Shown here: positions 53,471 through 60,471 of the stretch, piece after piece
Layout of the letters: the number at the start of each line of letters is the position of its first letter
How positions within the stretch are numbered: position 1 is the stretch's first letter
Assembly: GCA_947451145.1 (NCBI GenBank)
Contig: CANFXW010000005.1
Span: forward strand, 1 to 64,000
Direction of reading: 5' to 3'
Origin: Sphingomonadaceae bacterium
GTDB taxonomy: Bacteria; Pseudomonadota; Alphaproteobacteria; Sphingomonadales; Sphingomonadaceae
DNA: 64,000 nt
Position numbers and translations under genes: made by a program
Notes under the pieces: model-generated
Databases searched by the model: none
Told to the model about the DNA's origin: nothing
What the model saw: the letters and a program-made list of their open reading frames with translations, nothing else

Positions 53471-53674
53471 TTGGCCAATCCCCTTATGCGCGATGCTTTC
53501 GCGCGCGTGCTGTTAGTGTGCACCAGTGTGCACCAATATCGAAGCGCACAATGTGGTCCCTGCCAAGGAATTTTGAAGAGGCGAAAAAACAAAGAAGAAA
53601 CCCCTTGGCAAGCCCATGGGGCAATGCTAACGGCGCGCCTCACCCAGCGAGACCGTGGTTTCGCGAACGCCAGA

Positions 53675-53749
53675 GCGGGCGTAGCTCAGGGGTAGAGCAC
53701 AACCTTGCCAAGGTTGGGGTCGAGGGTTCGAATCCCTTCGCCCGCTCCA
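53675..53749 (+). tRNA. tRNA-Gly (anticodon GCC)
   Basis: A 75-base gene including the encoded CCA. Acceptor stem GCGGGCG/CGCCCGC, D-arm GCTCAGGGGTAGAGC, anticodon stem CAACC/GGTTG with loop TTGCCAA (anticodon GCC), and T-arm GAGGGTTCGAATCCCTT. It is intact. Its 3' end faces the island that begins right after it, so it is the likely integration target. Confidence 0.97.
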
Positions 53750-54386
53750 GTTTTCTCCTAGAAAATCAACGATTTCGCCGACCGGCGACCCTTGAAATTC
53801 TGGAGACAATGCCTCACCGAGACCCCCATTGTCTCCATATTGTCTCCAATTTTGGTACAGGTTGGGGCGTCGTGGGGAAAGCCGGTCGTAGCTCGTGAAT
53901 TTTGAGCCCGCTTTTTGCAGCTAAATTGTCGATCAATGTCGCCCGAACTTGCGCCTAACGTGTGGTGTGAAACGGCTCATCTCGCTGCTAGCAGTCGGGC
54001 GCCTTGGCCGAGGGGCAGCGTGCTGCGCCAGAACAGCGCAAGGTAAAGTCTTTTTCGGATCGCCGAAGTCGCACATATCGATATTGTCGGCCGCGTAGTG
54101 CCTGACCGATCTTGAGAAACTGGCCGTCAACGGCGGGTACCTGAAGAATATGTCACCGCCGGAATCTGACTGGCGCAATTGGCATAGCTCGAACCGCCGC
54201 AGAACCATCCACTCGCATTAGCCGCTGATCCCTGGGCTCGAAGCCTGTCCTCCTTCAATCAACCCGTGAAGGGTCCGCTACGCGTGCGCGTGCGGCCGCA
54301 GCTTTGCTGCGGTGATTGCGGCCAGCCTCCGGCCTGTGGGGCGACTGTCGAGCGGGGTGGTCCCGCTCCAAGGCAGGAGCCGCAAC
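53750..54386. other. Left end of the island: probable attachment region, no secure gene
   Basis: There is no gene I can support in these ~640 bases. The first 100 contain GGAGACAATG (53802-53811) and its inverse copies CATTGTCTCC (53827-53836) and ATTGTCTCC (53839-53847), a cluster that could be integrase arm sites. A 91-codon frame on the minus strand (53933-54208) matches nothing known. The end of the stretch (54296-54368) holds stable hairpins. Confidence 0.5.
54296..54368 (+). promoter_or_regulatory. Hairpin-rich leader before a small island gene
   Basis: CCGCAGC/GCTGCGG with loop TTT (54296-54312) and GAGCGGG/CCCGCTC with a 5-base loop (54350-54368) lie just before ATG 54387; a GGCC/GGCC pair lies between them. 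The second hairpin ends 18 bases from the start codon, close to AGGAG. No RNA family recognised. Confidence 0.4.
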
Positions 54387-54551
54387 ATGCCACTGGCAAC
54401 CGCACAATCGCTTGGCTGGAACCTCTCCCGGACGCTGATGACGGTCATCGTCCTCATTGAAACCAATCAGGGCTACTTCGTCATCCCCGCTGACGAATTT
54501 GATGGCGACCCCGAACAGGTGGTTCGCGAATATGACCCCTTCAGCCGCTAA
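54387..54551 (+). CDS. Small island protein, unknown function
   Basis: A 54-residue protein (MPLATAQSLGWNLSRTLMTV...VVREYDPFSR), with CAGGAGCCGCAAC just before ATG 54387. The C-terminal part is acidic (PADEFDGDPEQVVREYD). Its coding pattern looks real (third-position GC), and it has a good ribosome-binding site. No domain recognised. Confidence 0.55.
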   Translation: MPLATAQSLGWNLSRTLMTVIVLIETNQGYFVIPADEFDGDPEQVVREYDPFSR

Positions 54552-54656
54552 CCTCAGGCACATTTCGCCTTTTCGGCCTGTGCCCTGCCGTGCTATTCTT
54601 GCACCGCAGATTGCGCTGAGGTGGTGGTGGCGAGCGCGTCCAGACAAGGGACGCTT

Positions 54657-55136
54657 ATGACCATTTTTCTCATCCTCGGGGCCGTTGCTGGTCTCTATGT
54701 GCTCGCGCTGCTCTTCCGCCTCGCCAGCTACGCGCTGCCTGTCTATGCCGGGCTCACGTGTGCTTTCCTGCTGCTCCGCCATGATGTTGGTCATCTCGGA
54801 GCAATCATGGGCGGACTGGCGGCAGGCATTGCTACGCTTCTGATTGGACAGGGCCTCATTGCCTTTATCCGCTCCCCCATGCTCCGTGCCGGGATCGCGC
54901 TCCTCTTTGCCATACCCGCGGGCATCGCCGGTTTTCAGGCCGCGCACGCGCTTGGATCGCTGGCAACGGATAACAGCATGCTGCTGGCGATCCTTGGATC
55001 CATCGCTGCAATGGCGACATCCCTCTCGGCATGGCGAAGCGTGACGATGTCGCAGCGTGATACGCACGTCACCTCAAAGTTTGCCAGTCCCGTGGGTGGG
55101 CAAGCCTCTACAGGCCAATCAATGTCGGCCGAGTGA
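54657..55136 (+). CDS. Island membrane protein with four helices, unknown function
   Basis: A 159-residue protein with hydrophobic segments at ~3-22, ~30-48 (YAGLTCAFLLLRHDVG), ~52-72 and ~78-135, ending in a hydrophilic Ser/Gln-rich tail. ATG 54657 follows AAGGGA. It lies between the 54-residue gene and the DUF736 gene, all on the plus strand. No function assigned; a role in the conjugative element is inferred from position only. Confidence 0.7.
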   Translation: MTIFLILGAVAGLYVLALLFRLASYALPVYAGLTCAFLLLRHDVGHLGAIMGGLAAGIATLLIGQGLIAFIRSPMLRAGIALLFAIPAGIAGFQAAHALGSLATDNSMLLAILGSIAAMATSLSAWRSVTMSQRDTHVTSKFASPVGGQASTGQSMSAE

Positions 55137-55515
55137 TGGCTGTGAGGGAGCAATACCGGTGTCCAGTCGCGTCCTCCGCTTTGCCGATTTTGAACCGAGG
55201 GTTCAGGGCCAGCGTTCACCCGAGCCAGTGCATTCGATCAGCATCTGGCGTCCTTCCCGGCAGAACCGACCAGTACGGCCTCTTTCGATCCGCGCCCATG
55301 TCAGCAAGGCGCTTCGCTTGGCAGGCTTGCCGCAACGGTGCTTGCCGAACTTTCTTCCCCCGGCGTTCCGCCGTTCCTCGCGAGACAAGAAAGCCCGACC
55401 ACACCGTCCTTCGCTAACGCTGCGGGCTGACGCTGCGGCGCCTGCCACTGGCTGACCCTTATCCGCGCATCGAGGCCGCACTGGCGCGGTCCCGTCCAAC
55501 GGAAAGGAAATACCC
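55137..55515. other. 379-base gap before DUF736, no gene seen
   Basis: Short open frames occur on both strands, none with a ribosome-binding site or a recognisable protein. The final ~20 bases hold the DUF736 ribosome-binding site (GGAAAGGAAA). The gap may contain the promoter of the downstream island genes. Confidence 0.4.
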
Positions 55516-55833
55516 ATGGCAAAGATCGGCAACTTCAAGATGGTTTCGGGCGAACTCCGGGGCCAGATCGTCACTCTCGCCCTTCAGGCCAAATCAGTCA
55601 GGATTGTCACGGAAGAGAACACCAGCGGCAATGCCCCCACTCACCGGGTCCTCATCGGCGAAGTCGAAATCGGCGCAGCCTGGAAAAAGCACACCCAGGA
55701 CGACCGTCCGTACCTTTCGGTGAAGCTCGACGACCCCAGCTTCATGGCACCCATTTTCGCCCAGCTGTTCGAAGCCGAAGACGGCAGTCACGATCTGGTC
55801 TGGAACCGCCCGAGCCGCCGCAACGACCATTGA
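55516..55833 (+). CDS. DUF736-family protein
   Basis: A 105-residue beta-rich protein: MAKIGNFKMVSGELRGQIVTLAL at the start, then GEVEIGAAWKKHTQDDRPYLSVKLDDPSFMAPIFAQLF, the DUF736 core. DUF736 genes are frequent in alphaproteobacterial mobile elements; the function is unknown. ATG 55516 with GGAAAGGAAAT before it. A diverged second copy lies at 60136. Confidence 0.92.
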   Translation: MAKIGNFKMVSGELRGQIVTLALQAKSVRIVTEENTSGNAPTHRVLIGEVEIGAAWKKHTQDDRPYLSVKLDDPSFMAPIFAQLFEAEDGSHDLVWNRPSRRNDH

Positions 55834-55876
55834 ATCGACCAAGTCATCGCCCGGGTCACTCCGGGCGATGACGAAT

Positions 55877-55907
55877 CCCTAGTATATTGGGTGGCAGTAT
55901 ATTAGGG
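55877..55907. promoter_or_regulatory. Imperfect dyad before the XRE regulator
   Basis: CCCTAGTATAT (55877-55887) and GTATATTAGGG (55897-55907) form an inverted repeat; the inner GTATATT also repeats directly. It lies 20 bases before the XRE start and could be its autoregulatory operator. Confidence 0.5.
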
Positions 55908-55926
55908 TTACGCCGACCCACGAAGC

Positions 55927-56145
55927 ATGAGGCTTCGGGAGATTTTTGGGACGAATTTAAGGCGATTGCGACACGCCAGTGGGCTTTCGCAGGAGGAATT
56001 GGCGCATCGTGCCGGAATTAACCGAAACTATGTCGGCCTTCTCGAACGCGCAGCCAATTCGCCGACGCTCGACACAATTGAGCGACTCGCAGAAGAACTT
56101 GCCGTCGATCCCGTGCGATTTTTCGAAAAACCTGGCGGTCGTTGA
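55927..56145 (+). CDS. XRE-family HTH regulator
   Basis: A 72-residue protein made almost entirely of a five-helix XRE domain: LRRLRHASGLSQEELAHRAGINRNYVGLLERAANSPTLDTIERLAEELAV. Such small repressors control transfer or maintenance genes of mobile elements. It lies behind a dyad at 55877-55907. The 226 bases after it contain no gene I can support. Confidence 0.92.
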   Translation: MRLREIFGTNLRRLRHASGLSQEELAHRAGINRNYVGLLERAANSPTLDTIERLAEELAVDPVRFFEKPGGR

Positions 56146-56371
56146 ACGCAAACCCACCGCCATTCACCGAATCTCAGCAGCAATTTTACAATTTCTGAAC
56201 TACAAAAGGCAGATCATTGCCTCTGGGAATGTTTTGTCCCGGCAATCTGGGCTCGGCATTATCCGATGCTGGGGATAGCCCACTGCCGGATTGGGGATAA
56301 GTTCGCCCGGCTTCTCTGCGCCCTTTGCAACGGCGCAGTCACGAAGCGGGTTTTGCTACAAGGAGAGACCC

Positions 56372-56635
56372 ATGTCGGCTCCTGAGTTTGCCGATGAACC
56401 ACCGCAGTCAGACCGATTGAGCGCTTATGATGAGCGCCACCTCGTCACGTATCTTCGCCTGCTGGATGCCGAAAAGGACGAGGCATCATGGGAAGAGGTG
56501 GTTTCGATCATCTTCGCCATTGATCCCGCCAGTGAGCCGGATCGCGCGCGAAGGGTCTATGATACCCATCTCGCCCGCGCCAGGTGGATGACGGAACACG
56601 GCTACAAACACCTGATGGTCCCGCGAACCCAATAA
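56372..56635 (+). CDS. Small island protein (DUF2285-associated type), probable DNA-binding
   Basis: An 87-residue protein with a strong ribosome-binding site (AAGGAGAGA) before ATG 56372. It is helical and charged (YDERHLVTYLRLLDAEKDEASWEEVVSIIFAIDP...RRVYDTHLARARWMTEHGYKHLMV), a pattern like the DUF2285 helical unit that appears in the next gene, so it may be a short relative. Function is inferred from context only. Confidence 0.7.
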   Translation: MSAPEFADEPPQSDRLSAYDERHLVTYLRLLDAEKDEASWEEVVSIIFAIDPASEPDRARRVYDTHLARARWMTEHGYKHLMVPRTQ

Positions 56636-56772
56636 AACTGGGCATTTAGCACCAATCTGGCGCAATCGATTGTGCCTTGCCGCGGGGGAGCCCGGAACTG
56701 ACTCGAGCACTTCTCTCGTCACGGCTCAGACATGATCGTTCGACTCCAAAAAAACCTCATAGGAGAGGTGCG

Positions 56773-56970
56773 ATGGAGAAGCCGCCCGACTGGCGTTCGG
56801 AGAATTACGCCAAAGCGTTTGAAACCTATGACCGCGCGGATTTCGCGCAGGAATTCCTGCGCCGCAATCCTGAATACCGCGACCAATATGCTGAAGCCGT
56901 TGACGCTGCGCCACTCGCGCTGAGTCGTCTGGCCCGGCACTGGGGGTTGGTCTTTCGCTGCGGACCCTGA
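56773..56970 (+). CDS. N-terminal fragment of an island regulator
   Basis: A 65-codon frame (MEKPPDWRSENYAKAFETYDR...HWGLVFRCGP) with AGGAGAGG before ATG 56773. It carries the N-terminal transcriptional-regulator-like domain (DUF6499 type: AQEFLRRNPEYRDQYAEA, RHWGL) and stops at 56968-56970. Shifting the frame at about 56949 restores FAADPDLPAHHLPIVWHP, the family's normal continuation; the downstream half is at 57089-57544. Confidence 0.75.
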   Translation: MEKPPDWRSENYAKAFETYDRADFAQEFLRRNPEYRDQYAEAVDAAPLALSRLARHWGLVFRCGP

Positions 56971-57088
56971 CCTCCCGGCCCACCATCTCCCGATTGTCTG
57001 GCACCCATCTACAGCGGCCAGCGTCATCCTTCTGCGCCCGGCACCATTCCCTTGTGACGGCTGCAGCCAAGCCGAAATTGTCGGCGGC

Positions 57089-57544
57089 ATGGATATCGCG
57101 GCCGAGCACCGCGATGAGGAAGGGCGGCATCTCGTCCTCTCGACGGCGAAGCGCCGCTACCGCCTGAATATTTGCGGCGAGACAACAGAGACCGAACCGC
57201 TCGCCTATGTTCTTCCGGGCGACGCATTTTGGGAAACACGGAAGGCCGCCGTTTCCGATTTTCATGATCATTGCCGTCTCGGGCATGTGAAGAAGCTCCC
57301 GTTCTGCCTTGCGCCCGGTCCGTCAGAGCACTGGCGTCTAGTTCAGTGGCTTCGGTTGCTTGATGCGCTGTCTGGCGGCGCAACCACACGCGAATTGGCC
57401 ATCGAACTTATCGCCCGCGATACCGGGCAATATTCGGCCGCCGAATGGGATACGTCGAGCGAGCGCAAACGGATTGCTCGCTGGCAGCGACAGGCGCTCG
57501 CTATGCGCGACGGCGGCTATATCGCCCTGTTGAGCGGCCACTGA
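57089..57544 (+). CDS. DUF2285-domain protein (C-terminal part of the broken regulator)
   Basis: A 151-residue frame (MDIAAEHRDEEGRHL...) ending in a DUF2285 domain: HWRLVQWLRLLDALSGGATTRELAIELI...SSERKRIARWQRQALAMRDGGYIALLSG, a helical DNA-binding-like unit. The same frame is open back to about 56954 and reads FAADPDLPAHH there, so this is the C-terminal part of the gene starting at 56773. The ATG at 57089 lacks a ribosome-binding site and probably is not a real start. Confidence 0.75.
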   Translation: MDIAAEHRDEEGRHLVLSTAKRRYRLNICGETTETEPLAYVLPGDAFWETRKAAVSDFHDHCRLGHVKKLPFCLAPGPSEHWRLVQWLRLLDALSGGATTRELAIELIARDTGQYSAAEWDTSSERKRIARWQRQALAMRDGGYIALLSGH

Positions 57545-57662
57545 TCGGGACATTCGGCAGCAACGCCTTATGTCCGTTCACCCAAGTCCCTGAAAATCTC
57601 AAATCTCGCCTCCTGCTCGCCGGGCCAACCCCTTGTGTCCGGCACTTCACAGGAGACGTTTC

Positions 57663-57914
57663 ATGGATGGAGATTTCGTCCCGGTATTCCCGCGTTATGT
57701 CAGGACGCCAGATGCTGCCGTGCATTTGGGTCTGTCAGCCCGCACGCTTGAAAAGCATCGTTGCTATGGGACGGGGCCGGCCTTTCACAAACTCGGTCGG
57801 CGGATCGTCTATGCCATAGTCGATCTCGATGCCTGGGCGCAAAATGGTCGCCGCAATTCAACATCCGATCCCGGACAAGGCATTTGCCTGTCAGCACGAC
57901 CGGTGCGCCGTTGA
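57663..57914 (+). CDS. Helix-turn-helix protein, AlpA/excisionase-like
   Basis: An 83-residue protein with a MerR/excisionase-type HTH: RTPDAAVHLGLSARTLEKHRCYGTGPAFHKLGRRIVYAIVDLDAWAQ, the usual AlpA pattern. ATG 57663 has AGGAGACG before it. Such proteins precede RepA in islands of this type. Its stop overlaps the repA start by one base (TGATG). Confidence 0.88.
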   Translation: MDGDFVPVFPRYVRTPDAAVHLGLSARTLEKHRCYGTGPAFHKLGRRIVYAIVDLDAWAQNGRRNSTSDPGQGICLSARPVRR

Positions 57915-58780
57915 TGCGTTCGGTGAGCCCCCATCAACAGCTCGACCTGTTCTACTCGATGCCCGGTGACATTGCCGCGCGCGATGCTCAGGATCTGATG
58001 TCCTGGCCCTTCTTCAGCCTTGCCAAGTCGCGGCGCTCCGCACCGATCGACTTTGCGATGGGGGCCACATGGATCTCGGTCGAAGCCGTGGCCGAACATG
58101 GCATGGCGACCATCTGGGATGCCGACATTCTGATTTGGGCGGCGAGTCAGCTCGTTGAAGCGCGCGACGCAGGCCGCCCTACATCTCGGCACATCGCCGC
58201 CCGTCCGCACGAGATTTTGACCTTCATCGGGCGCGGGACGGGCAAGGACCATTATGAGCGGCTGCGCGCAGCGCTCGACCGCTTGCAATCGACGACCGTT
58301 GCCACGTCGATCCGCCAGCAACACCAGCGCCGACGCCACCGCTTCTCCTGGATCAACGAATGGCGGGAGACACTCGACGACCGTGGCCGAGCCGTTGGCA
58401 TCGAGCTCATCCTGCCCGACTGGTTCTATGCGGGTGTGCTCGATCGCGGCCTGATCCTGACAATCGACCGCGCCTACTTTGCGCTGACTGGCGGCGTCGA
58501 GCGCTGGCTCTACCGTATCGTGCGCAAGCATGGTGGACATCAGCGCAGTGGCTGGAGCTTCGACGTTCCGCACCTTCATCTCAAATCAGGTGCGCTTTCG
58601 CCACTCAAGCAATTCGCATTCGAACTGCGGACCATCGTCCGGCAGCAGTCTCTCCCGGGCTACCATTTGAGCCTTGAGCACAGCTTCGGCCGCGAGCGGC
58701 TGATCTTCAAGCCCATCCCCGTCGACCCGTTCGTTGCCGCTGCCCGGCGCGTCGGTTTCCCTGTGGAGAAGTTGGCATGA
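57914..58780 (+). CDS. repA: RepA-type replication initiator protein
   Basis: A 288-residue protein of the replication initiator protein A (RPA) family: LDLFYSMPGDIAARDAQDLMSWPFFSLAKSRR at the start, HEILTFIGRGTGKDHYERLRAALDRLQSTTVATSI, RGLILTIDRAYFALTGGVERWLYRIVRKHGG, winged-helix-like. The family is found on plasmids and Tn4371-like ICEs. ATG 57914 overlaps the HTH gene stop. Directly after its stop are iteron-like repeats and a DnaA box. No parA follows it. Confidence 0.9.
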   Translation: MRSVSPHQQLDLFYSMPGDIAARDAQDLMSWPFFSLAKSRRSAPIDFAMGATWISVEAVAEHGMATIWDADILIWAASQLVEARDAGRPTSRHIAARPHEILTFIGRGTGKDHYERLRAALDRLQSTTVATSIRQQHQRRRHRFSWINEWRETLDDRGRAVGIELILPDWFYAGVLDRGLILTIDRAYFALTGGVERWLYRIVRKHGGHQRSGWSFDVPHLHLKSGALSPLKQFAFELRTIVRQQSLPGYHLSLEHSFGRERLIFKPIPVDPFVAAARRVGFPVEKLA

Positions 58781-58783
58781 CAT

Positions 58784-58958
58784 TCGGCCTATCAAAAACC
58801 GTCGGACTCGGCCCATCGGAAACCCGATCTTCGGCCTATCGAAAACCGGGACCATGCGGAAACCCGCAGAATTCTGCGGCAAATCGGCGCTCCTCTAACG
58901 ATGCTAATAGAAAAGAATCCTTCGGATTCTTGCTAACCCTTTTGCAGCCTGTGGATAA
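58784..58958. other. Putative origin of replication: iteron-like repeats, palindromes and a DnaA box
   Basis: Three copies of TCGGCCTATCRAAAACC-type 17-mers lie at 58784-58800, 58808-58824 and 58831-58847, with a weaker fourth at 58848-58864. A 16-base palindrome CCGCAGAATTCTGCGG (58864-58879), a hairpin AAGAATCC/GGATTCTT (58913-58931), and a perfect DnaA box TGTGGATAA (58950-58958) follow. The placement directly behind repA suggests oriV. Confidence 0.7.
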
Positions 58959-59027
58959 TCGCGGTGCGACGGGCCTGCTCAACGTCCGCGTCAAGCTTGT
59001 CGGGTTCGCGGTGGCAGGAGCGCGGCC

Positions 59028-59549
59028 ATGAGCGAGCCAACTGCGCAGCGGCACAGCTCCTCGCACGCCATCAGGTCAGCAACAGCCAGCGCCCTGACCG
59101 AGGTCGAAGTGACCTGGATCGAGAAGCGCTACGAACAATGGATCCGCTTCGGTCGCATCGCGGCTGACACGATCATCAACCGCCGCACGCGCGTCATCGC
59201 CTTTCGTCCCGGCGCGGTCTTCGCCTTCGTGCGCTGGTCCTCGAACGACTATGGCACCATCCATTCGTGCATCGACATCGTGACGGCAGTGGCACCGGGC
59301 GAGGCCTACACGACGTTGCCGTTTGTCCGTCCCGGCGCTGACATTCTGCTGCACATCGAGGGCTGGCCCAAGGTCGCACAGGTGTTGCAGGCCGTCGATG
59401 CGGTCGAAGCCGCCGGTGTTGATCCGTGCGACGCATCGCCCGATCACTGGCGCCACGTCGGCAACCGGCTGAATGCCGGAATGCCGTTCAGGGCTTACAC
59501 AGCGGAGCGGCACGCGGCCTGGCTCCGGCGCAAGGCGCTCGAAGCATGA
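59028..59549 (+). CDS. DUF2840-family protein
   Basis: A 173-residue protein typical of alphaproteobacterial conjugative islands: TEVEVTWIEKRYEQWIRFGRIAADTIINRRTRVIAFRPGAVFAFVRWSSNDYGTIHS is the DUF2840 core. Function is unknown. It is followed by traF with an ATGA overlap. There is no clear ribosome-binding site; the start may be slightly different. Confidence 0.9.
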   Translation: MSEPTAQRHSSSHAIRSATASALTEVEVTWIEKRYEQWIRFGRIAADTIINRRTRVIAFRPGAVFAFVRWSSNDYGTIHSCIDIVTAVAPGEAYTTLPFVRPGADILLHIEGWPKVAQVLQAVDAVEAAGVDPCDASPDHWRHVGNRLNAGMPFRAYTAERHAAWLRRKALEA

Positions 59550-60139
59550 GCCGCCGCCGCTATGTTCGCGCCACGATACTGTGGGCAGGTTTGTTCAGCG
59601 CCGGGTTCGCAGCAGTCGCCATGCTGTCGCCGCGACCCCGACTGATGTGGAACGCGAGCGCCAGTGCGCCCGTCGGCCTCTATCGCCTCGAGGCCGATAC
59701 ACGCCCAAGGCTCGGCGAACTGGTCGCCATTGCGCCGCCGACTGCGACCGCGCGGATGATGGCCGATCGCCACTATCTGCCGATCGGCGTACCGCTCATG
59801 AAACATGTCGCGGCTCTGCCCGGGCAATGGGCGTGCCGCGCCGGTGCTGTCGTCTCGGTAGACGGCAAGCGTGTCGCCATAGCCAAATCGCACGACAGAA
59901 TGGGTCGGCCTTTGCCAAGCTGGCAGGGCTGTTACCGCGTTCGGACAGACGAATTGTTCCTGTTGAACCCGGCGCCCGACAGCCTTGATGGGCGCTATTT
60001 CGGCGCTCTGCCAGCAGCCGGTCTTATCGGCACGGCACACCCCATCCTTACCCGTGATGCACCTGACCAGCCCCTGCGCTGGCGTGGCTTTGGTGCATCC
60101 GCCGCTTCCCCAACCACCAACCAGGAGCACAGGCCATGA
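59546..60139 (+). CDS. traF: Conjugative-transfer signal peptidase TraF (S26 family)
   Basis: A 197-residue protein with an N-terminal anchor (residues ~8-28) and the S26C (TraF) fold: the nucleophile serine is in NASASAPVGLYRLE, the lysine in PLMKHVAALPGQ (general base). It matures pilin (TrbC-type) in P-like transfer systems, usually by cyclisation. ATG 59546 overlaps the DUF2840 stop; its end overlaps the following DUF736 gene by 4 bases. Confidence 0.88.
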   Translation: MSRRRYVRATILWAGLFSAGFAAVAMLSPRPRLMWNASASAPVGLYRLEADTRPRLGELVAIAPPTATARMMADRHYLPIGVPLMKHVAALPGQWACRAGAVVSVDGKRVAIAKSHDRMGRPLPSWQGCYRVRTDELFLLNPAPDSLDGRYFGALPAAGLIGTAHPILTRDAPDQPLRWRGFGASAASPTTNQEHRP

Positions 60140-60468
60140 TGATCGGCGTCTTTCATTCCGCGCAGGACAGTTTCACCGGGCAAATCCGAACCCTCACGCT
60201 CGATGCTGTCGTGACGCTCGTCCCGGCTCCATCGAACGACAGCGATAATGCACCCGACTGGCGCGTGCTGCTCGGCGATGCCGAAACCGGCAGCGAGATC
60301 GGCGCTGGCTGGAACCGCACAGGCGAGCGCGCAGGTGCCTTTGTCGCGGTGCAGATCGACGACCCGGCCTTTGCCCAACCCCTGCGCGCCAACCTGCTTC
60401 GCTCCATGTCCCGTGACGACGAGCATCACCTGCTTTGGTCGCGTCCGGCCAATCGCGATCGGAAATAA
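60136..60468 (+). CDS. Second DUF736-family protein
   Basis: A 110-residue protein related to the product of 55516-55833: MMIGVFHSAQDSFTGQIRTLTLDAVVTLVP at the start, GSEIGAGWNRTGERAGAFVAVQIDDPAFAQPLRANLL in the DUF736 core. The start overlaps the traF stop. It is diverged enough to be an older duplicate. Function is unknown. Confidence 0.9.
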   Translation: MMIGVFHSAQDSFTGQIRTLTLDAVVTLVPAPSNDSDNAPDWRVLLGDAETGSEIGAGWNRTGERAGAFVAVQIDDPAFAQPLRANLLRSMSRDDEHHLLWSRPANRDRK

Positions 60469-60471
60469 GCC

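Larger units (their letters stand above)
56773..57544 (+). pseudogene. Regulator of DUF6499-DUF2285 type broken by an apparent +1 frameshift
   Basis: Removing one G from the run near 56944-56950 (TGGGGGTTGG) joins the two fragments into one ~256-residue protein with an N-terminal DUF6499-like domain and a C-terminal DUF2285 domain, the architecture I know for this family. Without the correction the N-terminal domain ends after 65 residues. A sequencing or assembly error is possible. Confidence 0.65.

Noticed and set aside
53933..54208. A 91-codon minus-strand frame near the attachment end
   Set aside because: No ribosome-binding site or recognised motif, and no conserved neighbour; left as unassigned sequence.
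54255..55067. A 270-codon minus-strand frame in the island
   Set aside because: Low-complexity composition rich in Arg/His/Glu, no known domain; the plus-strand membrane protein with ribosome-binding site explains the region better.
58777..59031. An 84-codon plus-strand frame after repA
   Set aside because: It runs through the iteron-like repeats, the palindromes and the DnaA box, and its translation is low-complexity, so it is better read as origin DNA.
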